Assembly: GCA_022616415.1 (NCBI GenBank)
Contig: JAKEEU010000105.1
Location: 1-64,000 of the forward strand
Source: Candidatus Zhuqueibacterota bacterium
Lineage (GTDB): Bacteria > Zhuqueibacterota > Zhuqueibacteria > Zhuqueibacterales > Zhuqueibacteraceae
Direction of reading: 5' to 3'
DNA length: 64,000 nt
The position numbers and the translations under genes are program-made. The notes under the pieces were generated by a model. That model ran no database searches. It had not been told where the DNA came from and saw only the letters and a program-made list of their open reading frames with translations. This document shows positions 1-8,732 of this stretch, one piece after another; position 1 is the first letter of the stretch; each line of letters starts with the position of its first letter.

Positions 1-117
1 CCGATTATGACTGCTAAAAAACTTCTAACGGCGTACATGTTACCAATTATTCCACCTCAAAATTTTTCAAAAACCGGTATTTCTGGACAGACACTAACTA
101 TTCAGGCGTTTTTAGAA

Positions 118-185
118 GGCAAAACAATTGGGGGCAAAACTATTAAAGCTTTTAGGACAATTATTTTGCCCATAATGGTTTTGCC
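118..185. repeat. word-palindrome hairpin, GGCAAAAC type
   Basis: GGCAAAAC occurs at 118 and 133, and its complement ends (TTTTGCC) occur at 164 and 179, so both arms carry the word twice at a 15-base spacing and can fold into a long hairpin. The short ORF that reads through it looks spurious. No convincing gene is seen in the first 230 bases. Confidence 0.6.
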
Positions 186-230
186 TTGATTCCTTGGCTT
201 TCAACAATATCTCCGTAGTTGCTAATAATT

Positions 231-626
231 TTACTTTTTCAACTCTTCCGCTGCGCGTGCAGCGAGGGGATGCTCCGGCCATAAATTTACCGCATTTCTC
301 CACATCCGTTCCGCTTCGTCGATCCGGCCCTCCTGTTTCAATGTCAAGCCGTAGAAATAATAGGCCTGCACGCGTTCGCTTTTTTCCAGATTGGAAGAAT
401 CCGCGTGCGCGACAATAAAGGCAAAATCAACCGCTTTTTCCACCGCCTTTTCATCGCCGTCACCGCCGCGGTTGTGATAATGGATGCCGAGCTTGAGCAG
501 CGCTTCCTGCTTGTTGTGATTGGCGGCCAGGCGCGCCTCATACTCTTTGAGCTGTTGCTCGTTGAGTTGGGCCAGCGCCGGAAAAGCAAGAAAGAAAAGC
601 GCCAGCATCAGCATGAGCTTGTTCAT
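231..626 (-). CDS. small secreted TPR-like protein
   Basis: A 131-residue protein of unknown role. Residues 1-19 form a Sec signal peptide (lysine, hydrophobic core, cleavage near ALA-Q). The rest is helical with TPR character: a LLKLGIHYHNRG segment near 45-56, and a YYFYGLTLKQEGRIDEAERM segment near 90-109 matching a classic TPR helix pair. It probably acts as a periplasmic scaffold. The start is supported by GGAG seven bases upstream. No operon partner is visible; the next gene on this strand is about 290 bases upstream. Confidence 0.8.
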   Translation of the reverse strand: MNKLMLMLALFFLAFPALAQLNEQQLKEYEARLAANHNKQEALLKLGIHYHNRGGDGDEKAVEKAVDFAFIVAHADSSNLEKSERVQAYYFYGLTLKQEGRIDEAERMWRNAVNLWPEHPLAARAAEELKK

Positions 627-914
627 TTTGATTCTCCGTTGCGAAGAGTTCGATCTGATTACCTTATTGTTGTTACGCTGAAAATATACGCAGGAAGGGC
701 GGGAAAGATAAGCTCGATCCGACGAATGGTCGATTGGGTGGGATGAATGGGATTTTGAGCGGATATTTGAGCTTATGAATCGAAGAAAAAAGCAATTTTC
801 ACCAACTTGACACTCGGAATACTGTCGCGGCGCAATTAAAACCCTTGCAGCCGTTCCCCTTTAAAGGAGCGCGCCCCCCCATGGGAAAATGAAAATCTGG
901 GTGCTCCATCATCG

Positions 915-2252
915 TCACGCTTTCAGTTCGTATCCTTCGGATCGCGCAATATAGGCCGCACAGGTCACGTCGCCGGTCACGTTCAGCACGGTTCGGCACA
1001 TATCGAGAATGCGGTCGACGCCGAGAATGATGGCGATGCCCTCGCCGGGGACGCCGACCATTTGCATGACGATGATCAACAACGGAATCGAGCCGGAGGG
1101 TACGCCGGCGGCGCCGACGGCGGTCAATACGCTCATGATCACAACGATGAGCTGCGACCCCAGATCTAATTGCACGCCGAACACCTGCGCGAGAAACAGC
1201 ACCGTCACCCCTTCAAAGAGCGCGGTGCCGTTCATGTTCATCGTGGCGCCGAGGGGCAGCACGAAGCCGGTTATTTTCGCGGGAATGCCGAGATTTTGCT
1301 GCGAGATCATGATCGTCGTCGGCAGGGTCGCGTTGCTCGAGCTGGTCGAGAACGCCGTGAGCATGATGGTTTCCACTTTCTTGAAAAAGGCCAATGGATT
1401 GATTTTGGCGAAGAGGCGCACGAGAACAGAGAACGTGCCGATTTGATGGAGAATAAGGCCAAGCAAAACGGTGACGACGTACCACGCCAGCGCCTTCAAC
1501 AGATCGAAGCCGAAGCGCGCGGTGACGCTAAAAATGAGTCCGGCCACGCCATAAGGCGCGAGTTTCATGGCGAGATTGATGATAACGACGGCCACGTCGT
1601 AGATCGCCTCCAAAACACGCATGAGCGGTTGCGCGCGCTCCGGTTTGATGAGCGTCAAGGCCACGCCGACCATCAACGCAAAAAAGATCACCGCCAGCAT
1701 GTCGGGATTGCCATTGGTGCTTTCTTTGCCGGCCATCGCATAGAACGGGTTGCGCGGCACGATATTCACCAGCGTTTGAATGCCGAACGTCGTCTCTTTG
1801 GCGCGGCCTTGCATTTCGGCGGCTTGTTGGCCGTAAACGCTCATCAGGCCGTTTTTCGTTTCTTCCGGCAGGGCGTCGCCGGGTTGAATGGTGTTGACCA
1901 AAACCAGCCCGATGGTTACCGCCGCAGCCGTGACGAGCAGAAAATAGAGCATCGTCCGCAGGCCGATGCGGCCGAGCTGCTTGAGGTTGCCGATTCCCGC
2001 GACGCCGAGGCTCAGGCTGGCAAAGACGAGCGGGATGACGACCATGATCAGCATATTGAGAAAAATTCTTCCCACCGGCTCGCTGACGTATTTGATGAAT
2101 CCGAGCAGCACTGGATCGTTCTTCATAAAGGTGTTGCAAAGAATCCCGCCGGCGGCGCCGGCGACCAACCCAATAAAAATCTTGGTGTGCAGCGGCATGC
2201 CGGAGTTTTTGCTTTCGTTTTGATTGGCTCCAATCGTCGGCGCGTCAGCCAT
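915..2252 (-). CDS. dicarboxylate/amino acid:cation symporter (DAACS family)
   Basis: A 445-residue inner-membrane secondary transporter of the GltP/DctA type, importing acidic amino acids or C4-dicarboxylates with Na+ or H+. Family landmarks are in order: a serine-rich STSSSNATLP hairpin near residue 303, MNGTALFEG near 341, a GVPSGSIPLL re-entrant loop near 380, and the final transmembrane motif DRILDMCRTVLNVTGD near 411-426. An extra loop at 140-185 lies between early helices, as in several bacterial homologues. The start has a strong AAGGGAG site. Substrate cannot be fixed from sequence alone. It appears to be a single-gene transcript. Confidence 0.92.
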   Translation of the reverse strand: MADAPTIGANQNESKNSGMPLHTKIFIGLVAGAAGGILCNTFMKNDPVLLGFIKYVSEPVGRIFLNMLIMVVIPLVFASLSLGVAGIGNLKQLGRIGLRTMLYFLLVTAAAVTIGLVLVNTIQPGDALPEETKNGLMSVYGQQAAEMQGRAKETTFGIQTLVNIVPRNPFYAMAGKESTNGNPDMLAVIFFALMVGVALTLIKPERAQPLMRVLEAIYDVAVVIINLAMKLAPYGVAGLIFSVTARFGFDLLKALAWYVVTVLLGLILHQIGTFSVLVRLFAKINPLAFFKKVETIMLTAFSTSSSNATLPTTIMISQQNLGIPAKITGFVLPLGATMNMNGTALFEGVTVLFLAQVFGVQLDLGSQLIVVIMSVLTAVGAAGVPSGSIPLLIIVMQMVGVPGEGIAIILGVDRILDMCRTVLNVTGDVTCAAYIARSEGYELKA

Positions 2253-2573
2253 GGCGAACTCCCTTCGGTTAGTAACGTTCAGTCAGCAGCTTTACTGCCG
2301 GGTAAATTGTCCACAATCTAAAAAGTTTCGATTTGAAGTCAATAAAAAAATCACTTGCGCTTTATGATGAAACTTATTAATTGTAGTTTTATCACGTTTT
2401 TAAACATATCTTATTGTTTGCCTAGCTTAGTACCTGTCTAAGTCTTTGTTTTTTCATATTAAAGAAAGCTGGAATTCAGATTTTTTATATTTAACAAAAC
2501 TAAAATAGAGTGGAGCTAAATTACCCCAGTAACGACATACACCCTCAGGGTGGGTTAGCAAAAAGGACATATT
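2253..2573. other. AT-rich intergenic region, no gene seen
   Basis: This 321-base spacer separates the divergent symporter and the following plus-strand gene, so it should hold promoters for both. I see AT-rich stretches but no convincing -35/-10 pair, hairpin or small ORF. Confidence 0.4.
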
Positions 2574-3056
2574 ATGAATAATTCCATACTGTTTATCATT
2601 ATCTTTGTTGTTCTTATTGCAGCCGGATGGTATGCAAAAATCTATTTTACCCGTTTCATGCCTAAAAAGGACGAAAAAGACCTGTGGAAAAAACAGGCGC
2701 AAAACGTCAACAAACAACTGGAAGATGCGCTTACAAAAAAGAAAGAAGATGAGTATAAAAGCTTTCTTCACCCAAAGGTTTCTCGCTACCAACAGAAGCT
2801 GCCTCATCGTGTCGAAGGAATCAATGAGGTGATGAAATGGATCAAAAACGAGATGGAAATGCCAGCGGGTCCTACTAGTATCGTACAAGCTGGCGCCGAA
2901 TTGTACGATGGCAAGACGGTCGTGCTAACTTTTAATTATATGACACAGACCAAGGTTGGCGACAAATTTACTGAAGGCGCTGGCAAGGTGACTCGCGTGT
3001 GGATTCATGGTCGAGATGGTTGGAAATTAGTGCACGAGCACGTTAGCTCCGGATAA
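2574..3056 (+). CDS. membrane-anchored NTF2/SnoaL-like protein
   Basis: A 160-residue protein of unknown function. Residues 4-24 form one transmembrane helix, followed by a charged, coiled stretch (35-60). The C-terminal part (about 55-160) has the alternating strand pattern of an NTF2-like/SnoaL fold: FLHPKVSRYQ, then a GAELYDGKTVVLTFNYM strand pair, and a closing GRDGWKLVHEHVS. That ending (W-K-hydrophobic-H-x-H) is typical of small NTF2-like domains. AAAGGAC precedes the ATG. It stands alone. Confidence 0.65.
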   Translation: MNNSILFIIIFVVLIAAGWYAKIYFTRFMPKKDEKDLWKKQAQNVNKQLEDALTKKKEDEYKSFLHPKVSRYQQKLPHRVEGINEVMKWIKNEMEMPAGPTSIVQAGAELYDGKTVVLTFNYMTQTKVGDKFTEGAGKVTRVWIHGRDGWKLVHEHVSSG

Positions 3057-3145
3057 GCATATCACTGGCAAACAGCTAATTGGAATGGTTGCAGAAATGA
3101 AATTAAAAAACATAAAAGTTTGACGTTCAATTTTCTCGAAAAAAT

Positions 3146-3700
3146 ATGAGACACATGACGATTCTCAATCGCCAGCAAACGGCGCTGCTGGTGATCGACA
3201 TTCAGGATCGCGTTCACGCGGTCATGCGCTATCGCGAAGAGGTCGAGAGCAATGCGCAGAAGCTGATTCGCGGCTGCCAGCTTTTGCAGGTGCCGATTTT
3301 TTTGACCGAGCAATACCCCAAGGGGCTTGGCCATACGATCTCGTCGATTCGTTACGCTTTGCAAGCCGCCTTGCCGATTCAAAAGATGACGTTCAGTTGC
3401 TGCGGCAGTGATGAGCTGATGCTAGCTTTGCGAGAGAAGGGAATCCGGCAGGTGATTTTGGCGGGCATCGAAACGCACGTTTGCGTGCTGCAAACCGCGC
3501 TCGATCTTTTGGCCAACGATTTTCAGGTGCATGTAGCGCGCGACGCCGTTTCTTCACGGCGGGAGCTCGATCATCAAACGGCGTTGCAGCGCTTGACGCA
3601 AGCCGGCGCCATCATCACTACGGTGGAAATGGCGCTGTTCGAGCTGATGGTGCGCGCCAGCTCGGCCGAGTTTAAAGAGGTGTCCAAGCTGATCAAATAA
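3146..3700 (+). CDS. isochorismatase family hydrolase
   Basis: A 184-residue cysteine hydrolase of the YcaC/isochorismatase family. The catalytic Asp lies in LLVIDIQDR (about residues 14-22), the general-base region is in KMTFSCCG near 92, and the nucleophile is in GIETHVCVLQTALDL near 112-126. The family cleaves amides, imides or vinyl ethers; the substrate cannot be predicted. Codon 1 or the ATG three codons later could be the start, and neither has a clear ribosome site. It is convergent with the class A PBP gene and separated from it by a hairpin array. Confidence 0.85.
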   Translation: MRHMTILNRQQTALLVIDIQDRVHAVMRYREEVESNAQKLIRGCQLLQVPIFLTEQYPKGLGHTISSIRYALQAALPIQKMTFSCCGSDELMLALREKGIRQVILAGIETHVCVLQTALDLLANDFQVHVARDAVSSRRELDHQTALQRLTQAGAIITTVEMALFELMVRASSAEFKEVSKLIK

Positions 3701-3790
3701 ATGAATGGATGACTGGAGTGATGGATCATTGGAGTAATGGAGTTATAAAGCTCCCAATACTCCATTAATCCAACACTCCATCACTCCAAG
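3701..3790. repeat. octamer-phased palindrome (TGGAKTNN family, copy 1)
   Basis: The left arm is five octamers beginning TGGA (TGGATGAC, TGGAGTGA, TGGATCAT, TGGAGTAA, TGGAGTTA). The right arm is their approximate reverse complement. It fills the gap between two convergent stop codons, where the transcript would form a long hairpin in either direction, so bidirectional termination is plausible. Confidence 0.8.
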
Positions 3791-3795
3791 TGGGG

Positions 3796-5946
3796 TTAGG
3801 ATCGCCGGCGGCGGCTGTCACGCTCGCGGCCCTTGTGGATGCTGCAATGGCTGTTGGGTTCGAAGCCGGCTTTGAAGACTTCATAAGTAACGCTCGGGCA
3901 CTCGTCGTTGGCAAGTCTCTTGCTCGTCGTGCAAATCTCGGCGCGCACGATGCCCGGGGGCGGAATAAAATCTTCTTCCGGCAGTCCAAGCGAATCATGC
4001 ACGGTTTTCATATACGGCGCCCAAATCGGCAGCGCCACCGCGGCGCCGGTCTCGCCTCTTTCGAATGACATATCCTGCCGATCGAAGCCGACCCAAACGC
4101 CGGTGGCCAATTGCGGCGTGAAGCCGATAAACCAGGCGTCGCGATAATCGTTCGTGGTGCCGGTTTTTCCCGCGGCGGGGCGATAAAATTGATGCCGTGA
4201 GCGCGCGCCGGCCCCGGTGCCGCGGCCATAATCCATCACCGAGCGCAGCATGTCAGCCATAATATAAGCCGTCTCTTTGCTCAAAACTTCTTTCCCGCTC
4301 GGCCGATTGTCTTCCAACACATTACCGTCTTTGTCTTCAACTTTTAATATCGCCAACGGCTCCATGCGCACGCCTTGATTGGCAAACGATGAAAACGCCG
4401 AGGTGATTTCGAGCGGGATGACTTCGCCAGCGCCGAGCGCGATGGCGTCATAAGGTGGAATGTTGGTCGTCAGCCCCATGCGATGGCAGTAGTCTACAAT
4501 CACAGCGGGCCGGGTCACTTGTTGCACGAGACGAACGGTCGGCAAATTCAGCGAGCGCGCCAAAGCCTCGCGCAAGGTGACGTAACCGCTGATCGAATTG
4601 TCGTAATTGTGCGGCCGCCATTCTGTTCCATCAACCAGCTTCACCACCACCGGCTGATTGATCACCTCGTAAGTCGGCGAATAGCCGTTGTCGATGACCG
4701 CGGTGTAGACAAACGGCTTGAACGCCGAGCCGGGTTGGCGTTGCGCCTGCACCACGCGGTTGAATTTGTTCTCGTCGAAGTCGCGGCCGCCGACCATGGC
4801 GAGAATGCGCCCGGTGCGCGTTTCGATCGTCACCAGGGCGGCTTGTACCGGCCGCCGTTTGCTGAGCATGCCGTTCAACAGCGCCGAATCGGCCAACGCT
4901 TCCTTCAGGGTCATGCCGAGCGTGTCGAGCATGGCTTGGTCGAAAATTTTCAGGTGCTCTTTGTCGGCCAACAGGCGTTTATTGGCGCGCCGCTGCATTT
5001 CCTGCAGTTGCAGGGCCACGTATTTTTCAGCCAGTGCTTGCGCGCGTGTGTCCAACGAGGTGTAAATTTTGAGGCCGCGGGTCAACAACTCCTCGCCATA
5101 TTTTTGCCACATCAGTTGCCGGACGTATTCGGTAAAATAGGGGGCAATGCCGTAGTGCTCGTTGGCCGGACGGTCGAGCACACCCAGAGGGATGGTTTTG
5201 TAGGTTTCGTAGTCACCCTTTTCGAGTTTGGCGGTGCGATACATATTGGCCATCACCAAGTTGCGGCGCGCCAGGCAGCCCGAGGGATTGCGGAGCGGTG
5301 AAAGCGTTTCCGGCCTCTGCACCATCGCCACCAACATGGCTGATTCGTGAGGCAGCAGTTGCTCGACATTTTTGCCGAAATACTTTTGCGATGCCATTTG
5401 CACGCCGTGCGTGCCGTGCCCAAGATAAACCTGGTTCAGATACATCTCTATAATTTCATCTTTGGTGTAAGTGCGCTCGATCTGAATGGCGGTCAGCAGC
5501 TCGCGGATTTTCCGCGTGATCGTCTTCTCGGTGGTGAAATAAAGGACGCGCGCGAGTTGTTGGGTGATCGTGCTGGCGCCCTGGCGTTTTTCCATATAGA
5601 TGAGATCGATGGCAATCGCTTGCGTGAACCGCAAGGCATTGAAGCCCCAATGATGATAAAAATTGCGGTCTTCGGTTGCCAGCAAGGCGTCTTTCAAATG
5701 CTGCGGCATCCGCTCGAGCGGAACGTAGGAGCGCCGCTCTTCGAAAAACTCTTTGATGACGTTGCCATCGGCGGAATAAACTTTCGAGACCAGCTTGGGC
5801 CGATAGTCTTCGAGCTGGGTAAGCGAAGGCAAATCCTGGCTGAGCTGGTAGACGTAGATGAGTCCGGGAATGACGATCGCCGCCAACAGGACGCCGAAAA
5901 TGGTCCAGGTGGTTTTGGATTTTAGCGTAACCGATGAAAAATTCAT
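3796..5946 (-). CDS. class A penicillin-binding protein (PBP1A type)
   Basis: A bifunctional murein synthase of about 716 residues. It has a short cytoplasmic tail, one TM helix (about 12-34), then a GT51 glycosyltransferase with the catalytic Glu in ATEDRNFYHHWG (near 91) and GASTITQQLAR. The transpeptidase follows, with nucleophile SAFK near 407, SLN near 456 and KTGT near 592. The ATG at 5946 is chosen because GAGGA lies eight bases upstream; an ATG at 6054 would add 36 residues without a ribosome site. It polymerises and cross-links peptidoglycan on the periplasmic face. It differs strongly in layout from the second PBP at 17.7 kb. Confidence 0.95.
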   Translation of the reverse strand: MNFSSVTLKSKTTWTIFGVLLAAIVIPGLIYVYQLSQDLPSLTQLEDYRPKLVSKVYSADGNVIKEFFEERRSYVPLERMPQHLKDALLATEDRNFYHHWGFNALRFTQAIAIDLIYMEKRQGASTITQQLARVLYFTTEKTITRKIRELLTAIQIERTYTKDEIIEMYLNQVYLGHGTHGVQMASQKYFGKNVEQLLPHESAMLVAMVQRPETLSPLRNPSGCLARRNLVMANMYRTAKLEKGDYETYKTIPLGVLDRPANEHYGIAPYFTEYVRQLMWQKYGEELLTRGLKIYTSLDTRAQALAEKYVALQLQEMQRRANKRLLADKEHLKIFDQAMLDTLGMTLKEALADSALLNGMLSKRRPVQAALVTIETRTGRILAMVGGRDFDENKFNRVVQAQRQPGSAFKPFVYTAVIDNGYSPTYEVINQPVVVKLVDGTEWRPHNYDNSISGYVTLREALARSLNLPTVRLVQQVTRPAVIVDYCHRMGLTTNIPPYDAIALGAGEVIPLEITSAFSSFANQGVRMEPLAILKVEDKDGNVLEDNRPSGKEVLSKETAYIMADMLRSVMDYGRGTGAGARSRHQFYRPAAGKTGTTNDYRDAWFIGFTPQLATGVWVGFDRQDMSFERGETGAAVALPIWAPYMKTVHDSLGLPEEDFIPPPGIVRAEICTTSKRLANDECPSVTYEVFKAGFEPNSHCSIHKGRERDSRRRRS

Positions 5947-6066
5947 ATCCTGATTCCTCGAAATATCTTTCCGGCCTGCGGTTGACTGAGACGGTTGTTG
6001 TGCTGGGCGGCGAAGCAGGCCGTTTTTGTCTTGATGGCGAAAATAGCGCTTCATGAAAATTTAAAA

Positions 6067-6444
6067 CTATCCGAGCAGTTTGACCTCGGCTTTGTCGAAA
6101 TCGACGATGAGTTGGGAACAGGCTTTTTCTAGAAACTTCATACCGATCAACTCGTCGCCCGGGATGATTTCCACTTTCACTCGCTTGCGTTTGATTTTAA
6201 CCCATCCCTCGAAAACCGGCAAAACGATGGGCTTGTTGGTTGCCAACACGAACTTATCATAGCCAAGAAATTTGAGATTTAGTTTCGGAAGCATTGTATA
6301 CGGTACGGCAATGTCACCAGCGAAACCTGTATCCACGATGAAGCGATGCTTGCTATTGGAAGAAAGTTTTAGATTCCCACTTCCATCAACCGTCGCAGAC
6401 ACAAGTGGCTCCTGATATTTGATCACTCCCTTGAAGATAATCAT
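6067..6444 (-). CDS. clan AA retropepsin-like aspartic protease
   Basis: A 125-residue protein with the single aspartic-protease half-site of retropepsins: the catalytic motif FIVDTGFAGDIAVP near residues 35-48 (DTG triad) and, near the C-terminus, the hydrophobic-Gly motif ELIGMKFLE (about 99-107). Such single-domain proteases act as homodimers. It overlaps the upstream small gene by four bases (ATGA), so the two are translationally coupled. Its target is unknown; pairing with a small conserved partner resembles a regulated-protease or toxin-antitoxin-like arrangement, but that is inference. Confidence 0.75.
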   Translation of the reverse strand: MIIFKGVIKYQEPLVSATVDGSGNLKLSSNSKHRFIVDTGFAGDIAVPYTMLPKLNLKFLGYDKFVLATNKPIVLPVFEGWVKIKRKRVKVEIIPGDELIGMKFLEKACSQLIVDFDKAEVKLLG

Positions 6445-6692
6445 AGCTTATGGAATCCCCCTCGAAGCTTATATACTCCAGGATAACCAATGCGAATACA
6501 GTAAAACACTGCGTTTGGTGCTTTCTTTCTTCCTTTTTCAACGGCATCAATAGTATCTTTGCCGAGAAAATACGCGCCGCTATCCGGATCGATGGCGGCG
6601 ATCATGCCCTTGTGTTTGGCCTCCAGCGCCTCAATTTTTTTAATGAGCGCTTTGGGCGGCTTTTTGAGAGGGGGAATTTCGCTCAAATTCAT
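6441..6692 (-). CDS. small partner of the retropepsin-like protease
   Basis: An 83-residue protein that I do not recognise as a named family. It begins with a proline/lysine-rich helix (IPPLKKPPKALIKKIEALEA), then a compact segment with GMIAAIDPDSGAYFLGKDTI and a C-terminal RIGYPGVYKLRGG. The ATG at 6692 is preceded by GGAGG at a five- to six-base spacing; the longer in-frame extension runs into the lpxH gene and is rejected. Stop and start overlap with the protease gene, indicating one operon. It could be a binding partner, substrate or antitoxin of the protease. Confidence 0.7.
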   Translation of the reverse strand: MNLSEIPPLKKPPKALIKKIEALEAKHKGMIAAIDPDSGAYFLGKDTIDAVEKGRKKAPNAVFYCIRIGYPGVYKLRGGFHKL

Positions 6693-6747
6693 AATAGCCT
6701 CCTTACGGGGAGTGCATCGCGGACAGGAAAGTCCGCGCTCCCGTATA

Positions 6748-7536
6748 TTAGAACGCCTGCACCGATGCTTTTGATTCCTGGCGAGGTGATGGCGTCGTTG
6801 CAAAGTACGGCTTCTGCTCCGGCCAGGTTAGCATTTGCGGTCCGCTTTCGTCGAATTGGCAATACGTAAAATGCTCCATCCAGTCGCCGAGGTTGATGAA
6901 AATTTTTTCGCCCACGGTTTCAAACAACGGTTTGTGGGTGTGGCCCATGATCACGACGTCGTGTCCCTCGGCGAATTTGGCTTCAGCGTAACTGCGGTAA
7001 TCGCGCTCCCAGGTGTTGGGATTGTCTTTGACGGATCGGCTGGTGTGCGAGACAAGTTTCGCCAGGGGAATGCCGACATCCGGATGTATCCAGCGATAAA
7101 GCTCGACGTTGATCGGGTTCTTGAAGATGCGTTTCATCAACCTATAACCGCCGTCGTTTTTGGCCACGCCGTCGCCGTGGATAATATAACAATTGTAGCC
7201 GCACAAATCACGGATTACGTAATTTTCGTGCAGCGCCAATCCAACCTCGTGCCGCAAGAAATCGCCCATCCACAGATCATGATTGCCGGCCACATAATCT
7301 ATCGGAACGCCCGCCGCGCGCAGCTCGTAAAGCTTGGCCAACACCGCAAAATTGCGGTTGGGAATGGCGTGGCGATATTCAAACCAAAAATCGAACAGAT
7401 CGCCGACGATGAACAACCCGGCGCCGCGCGTTTTGGCGTGCTCGAGAAAATCCAGAACCCAGCGCTGGCGGAGCGCTTCGTCATCGCGGTTGGGCGCGCC
7501 CAGGTGCGCGTCGGAGAAAAAAAAGTACGCGGACAT
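6748..7536 (-). CDS. lpxH: UDP-2,3-diacylglucosamine diphosphatase
   Basis: A 262-residue calcineurin-like metallophosphoesterase of lipid A synthesis that hydrolyses UDP-2,3-diacylglucosamine to lipid X and UMP at the inner face of the inner membrane. All five metal-binding blocks are visible: SDAHLG (8-13), GDLFDFWFE (about 44-52), GNHD (about 84), IHGDG (about 118) and GHTHKP (about 197). FDFWFEYR is typical of LpxH rather than LpxI/LpxG. Its presence indicates a lipopolysaccharide outer membrane. The C-terminus ends in a short variable tail. No strong ribosome site precedes the ATG. Confidence 0.9.
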   Translation of the reverse strand: MSAYFFFSDAHLGAPNRDDEALRQRWVLDFLEHAKTRGAGLFIVGDLFDFWFEYRHAIPNRNFAVLAKLYELRAAGVPIDYVAGNHDLWMGDFLRHEVGLALHENYVIRDLCGYNCYIIHGDGVAKNDGGYRLMKRIFKNPINVELYRWIHPDVGIPLAKLVSHTSRSVKDNPNTWERDYRSYAEAKFAEGHDVVIMGHTHKPLFETVGEKIFINLGDWMEHFTYCQFDESGPQMLTWPEQKPYFATTPSPRQESKASVQAF

Positions 7537-7637
7537 TGCAGACCAAACGACTGAATTCGCGCGGAATGCTCTTCCGTGGTGATTTTTAGCATAATTTATG
7601 GAAACGCGCCGTCAAATGCAAGTTTTCCTTTTCTCAT

Positions 7638-7666
7638 TTGCTTTTTTGCCGTCCGTATGGTATATT
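7638..7666 (+). promoter_or_regulatory. sigma70-like promoter of the ABC exporter operon
   Basis: TTGCTT and TATATT are separated by exactly 17 bases and lie about 40 bases upstream of the ATPase start codon, in the divergent gap with lpxH. Confidence 0.6.
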
Positions 7667-7708
7667 AAACAAATTTAACTTTCGCCATTACAGAAGGTGA
7701 GGAGGAAC

Positions 7709-8608
7709 ATGCAAACCCTGCAGATTGACGGCATCGGCAAATCTTTCGGCAAGCTGGAGGCCGTAAAAGATTTGAGCCTGGCAGTGTCGCCAGGAACGAT
7801 GTATGGCTTTCTCGGGCCGAACGGCGCCGGCAAGACCACGACGATCCGCATGATCATGGAAATCATTTTGCCGGATCACGGCCAAATTCTGATCAACAGC
7901 CGGCCAAACACCTCTCGGGAGGTTCTCGACCGCGTCGGCTACTTGCCGGAAGAGCGCGGCGTGTATCCTAAAATGAAAGTGATCGAAGCGCTGGAGTTCT
8001 TCGCCGAGCTTAAGGGCATGAAGAAGCGCGATCACGCCCCCAAAATCAACGCGTGGCTGGCGCGCTTCGGCATGGCGGAAGTGCGCGACAAAAAAATGAA
8101 CGAGCTTTCCAAAGGCAACCAGCAGAAAATTCAATTTCTCACCACGGTGTTGCACTCACCCGATCTCATCATCCTCGACGAGCCGTTCATGGGGCTTGAT
8201 CCGCTCAACGCCGACTTGATAAAGGACGTGATGTTGGAGCAAACGGGGCGCGGCGCGGCGATTGTCTTTTCCACCCATCAAATGGATTCGGCGGAAAAAC
8301 TTTGCGACGCCATCTGCCTGATCAACAAGGGCCAAAAAGTTTTGGACGGCGAGGTGAAACGCATCAAACGCAACTTCGGCCATAACAACGTGATTTTGGC
8401 TTATGACGGCAAATCGGATTTTCTCAAGCAAAACGGCCTGGTGAAAGATTATAACGACTTCGGCAATTACGTCGAAGTGCACTTGCAGGAGGGCGCCAGC
8501 CCGCAAGCCCTGCTCGCCGCCGCCATGCAGCAAGCCGAGATTTCGCGCTTCGAGATCGTCGAGCCGTCATTGCACGAAATTTTCGTGGCGACGGTGAAAG
8601 AGAATTGA
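7709..8608 (+). CDS. ABC transporter ATP-binding protein (NatA-like)
   Basis: A 299-residue ATPase energising the two permeases that follow. Walker A GPNGAGKTT is near residue 36, the Q-loop follows, signature LSKGNQQK is near 133, Walker B LIILDEPF near 152 and the switch His in STHQ near 188. The C-terminal 80 residues form the extra domain typical of NatA/DUF4162 exporters. The ATG at 7709 is chosen because GAGGAGG sits just upstream; an in-frame GTG four codons earlier lacks one. Exported substrate (Na+, lipid or peptide) is not determinable. Confidence 0.9.
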   Translation: MQTLQIDGIGKSFGKLEAVKDLSLAVSPGTMYGFLGPNGAGKTTTIRMIMEIILPDHGQILINSRPNTSREVLDRVGYLPEERGVYPKMKVIEALEFFAELKGMKKRDHAPKINAWLARFGMAEVRDKKMNELSKGNQQKIQFLTTVLHSPDLIILDEPFMGLDPLNADLIKDVMLEQTGRGAAIVFSTHQMDSAEKLCDAICLINKGQKVLDGEVKRIKRNFGHNNVILAYDGKSDFLKQNGLVKDYNDFGNYVEVHLQEGASPQALLAAAMQQAEISRFEIVEPSLHEIFVATVKEN

Positions 8609-8618
8609 AATTTTATAG

Positions 8619-8699
8619 TAGTCCTGCCCCTTTGTGGGGCACTTTTGATCTTCGAACTTCTCACCTTCAATAGCCGCCCAATAAGGGGCGGGGACTACC
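8619..8699. repeat. AGTCC...GGACTAC hairpin element, copy 1
   Basis: About 80 bases bounded by AGTCC and GGACTAC ends, with inner GCCCCTTTGTGGGGC and GCCGCCCAATAAGGGGC arms. Related elements lie at 42581 and 62635. This copy sits between the ATPase and first permease genes, so the operon mRNA would carry the hairpin. Confidence 0.7.
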
Positions 8700-8732
8700 T
8701 CTCATGCTGGCAAATGTTCACCGAGAAAAAAC

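Noticed and set aside
1170-2321. 383-codon open frame opposite the DAACS symporter
   Set aside because: Rich in His, Arg, Gln and Asp with no domain or ribosome site; it is the antisense shadow of a GC-rich membrane-protein gene.
2454-2888. 144-codon minus-strand frame over the NTF2-like gene
   Set aside because: Phe/Leu-rich shadow of the AT-rich plus-strand gene and its leader, without a ribosome site or family resemblance.
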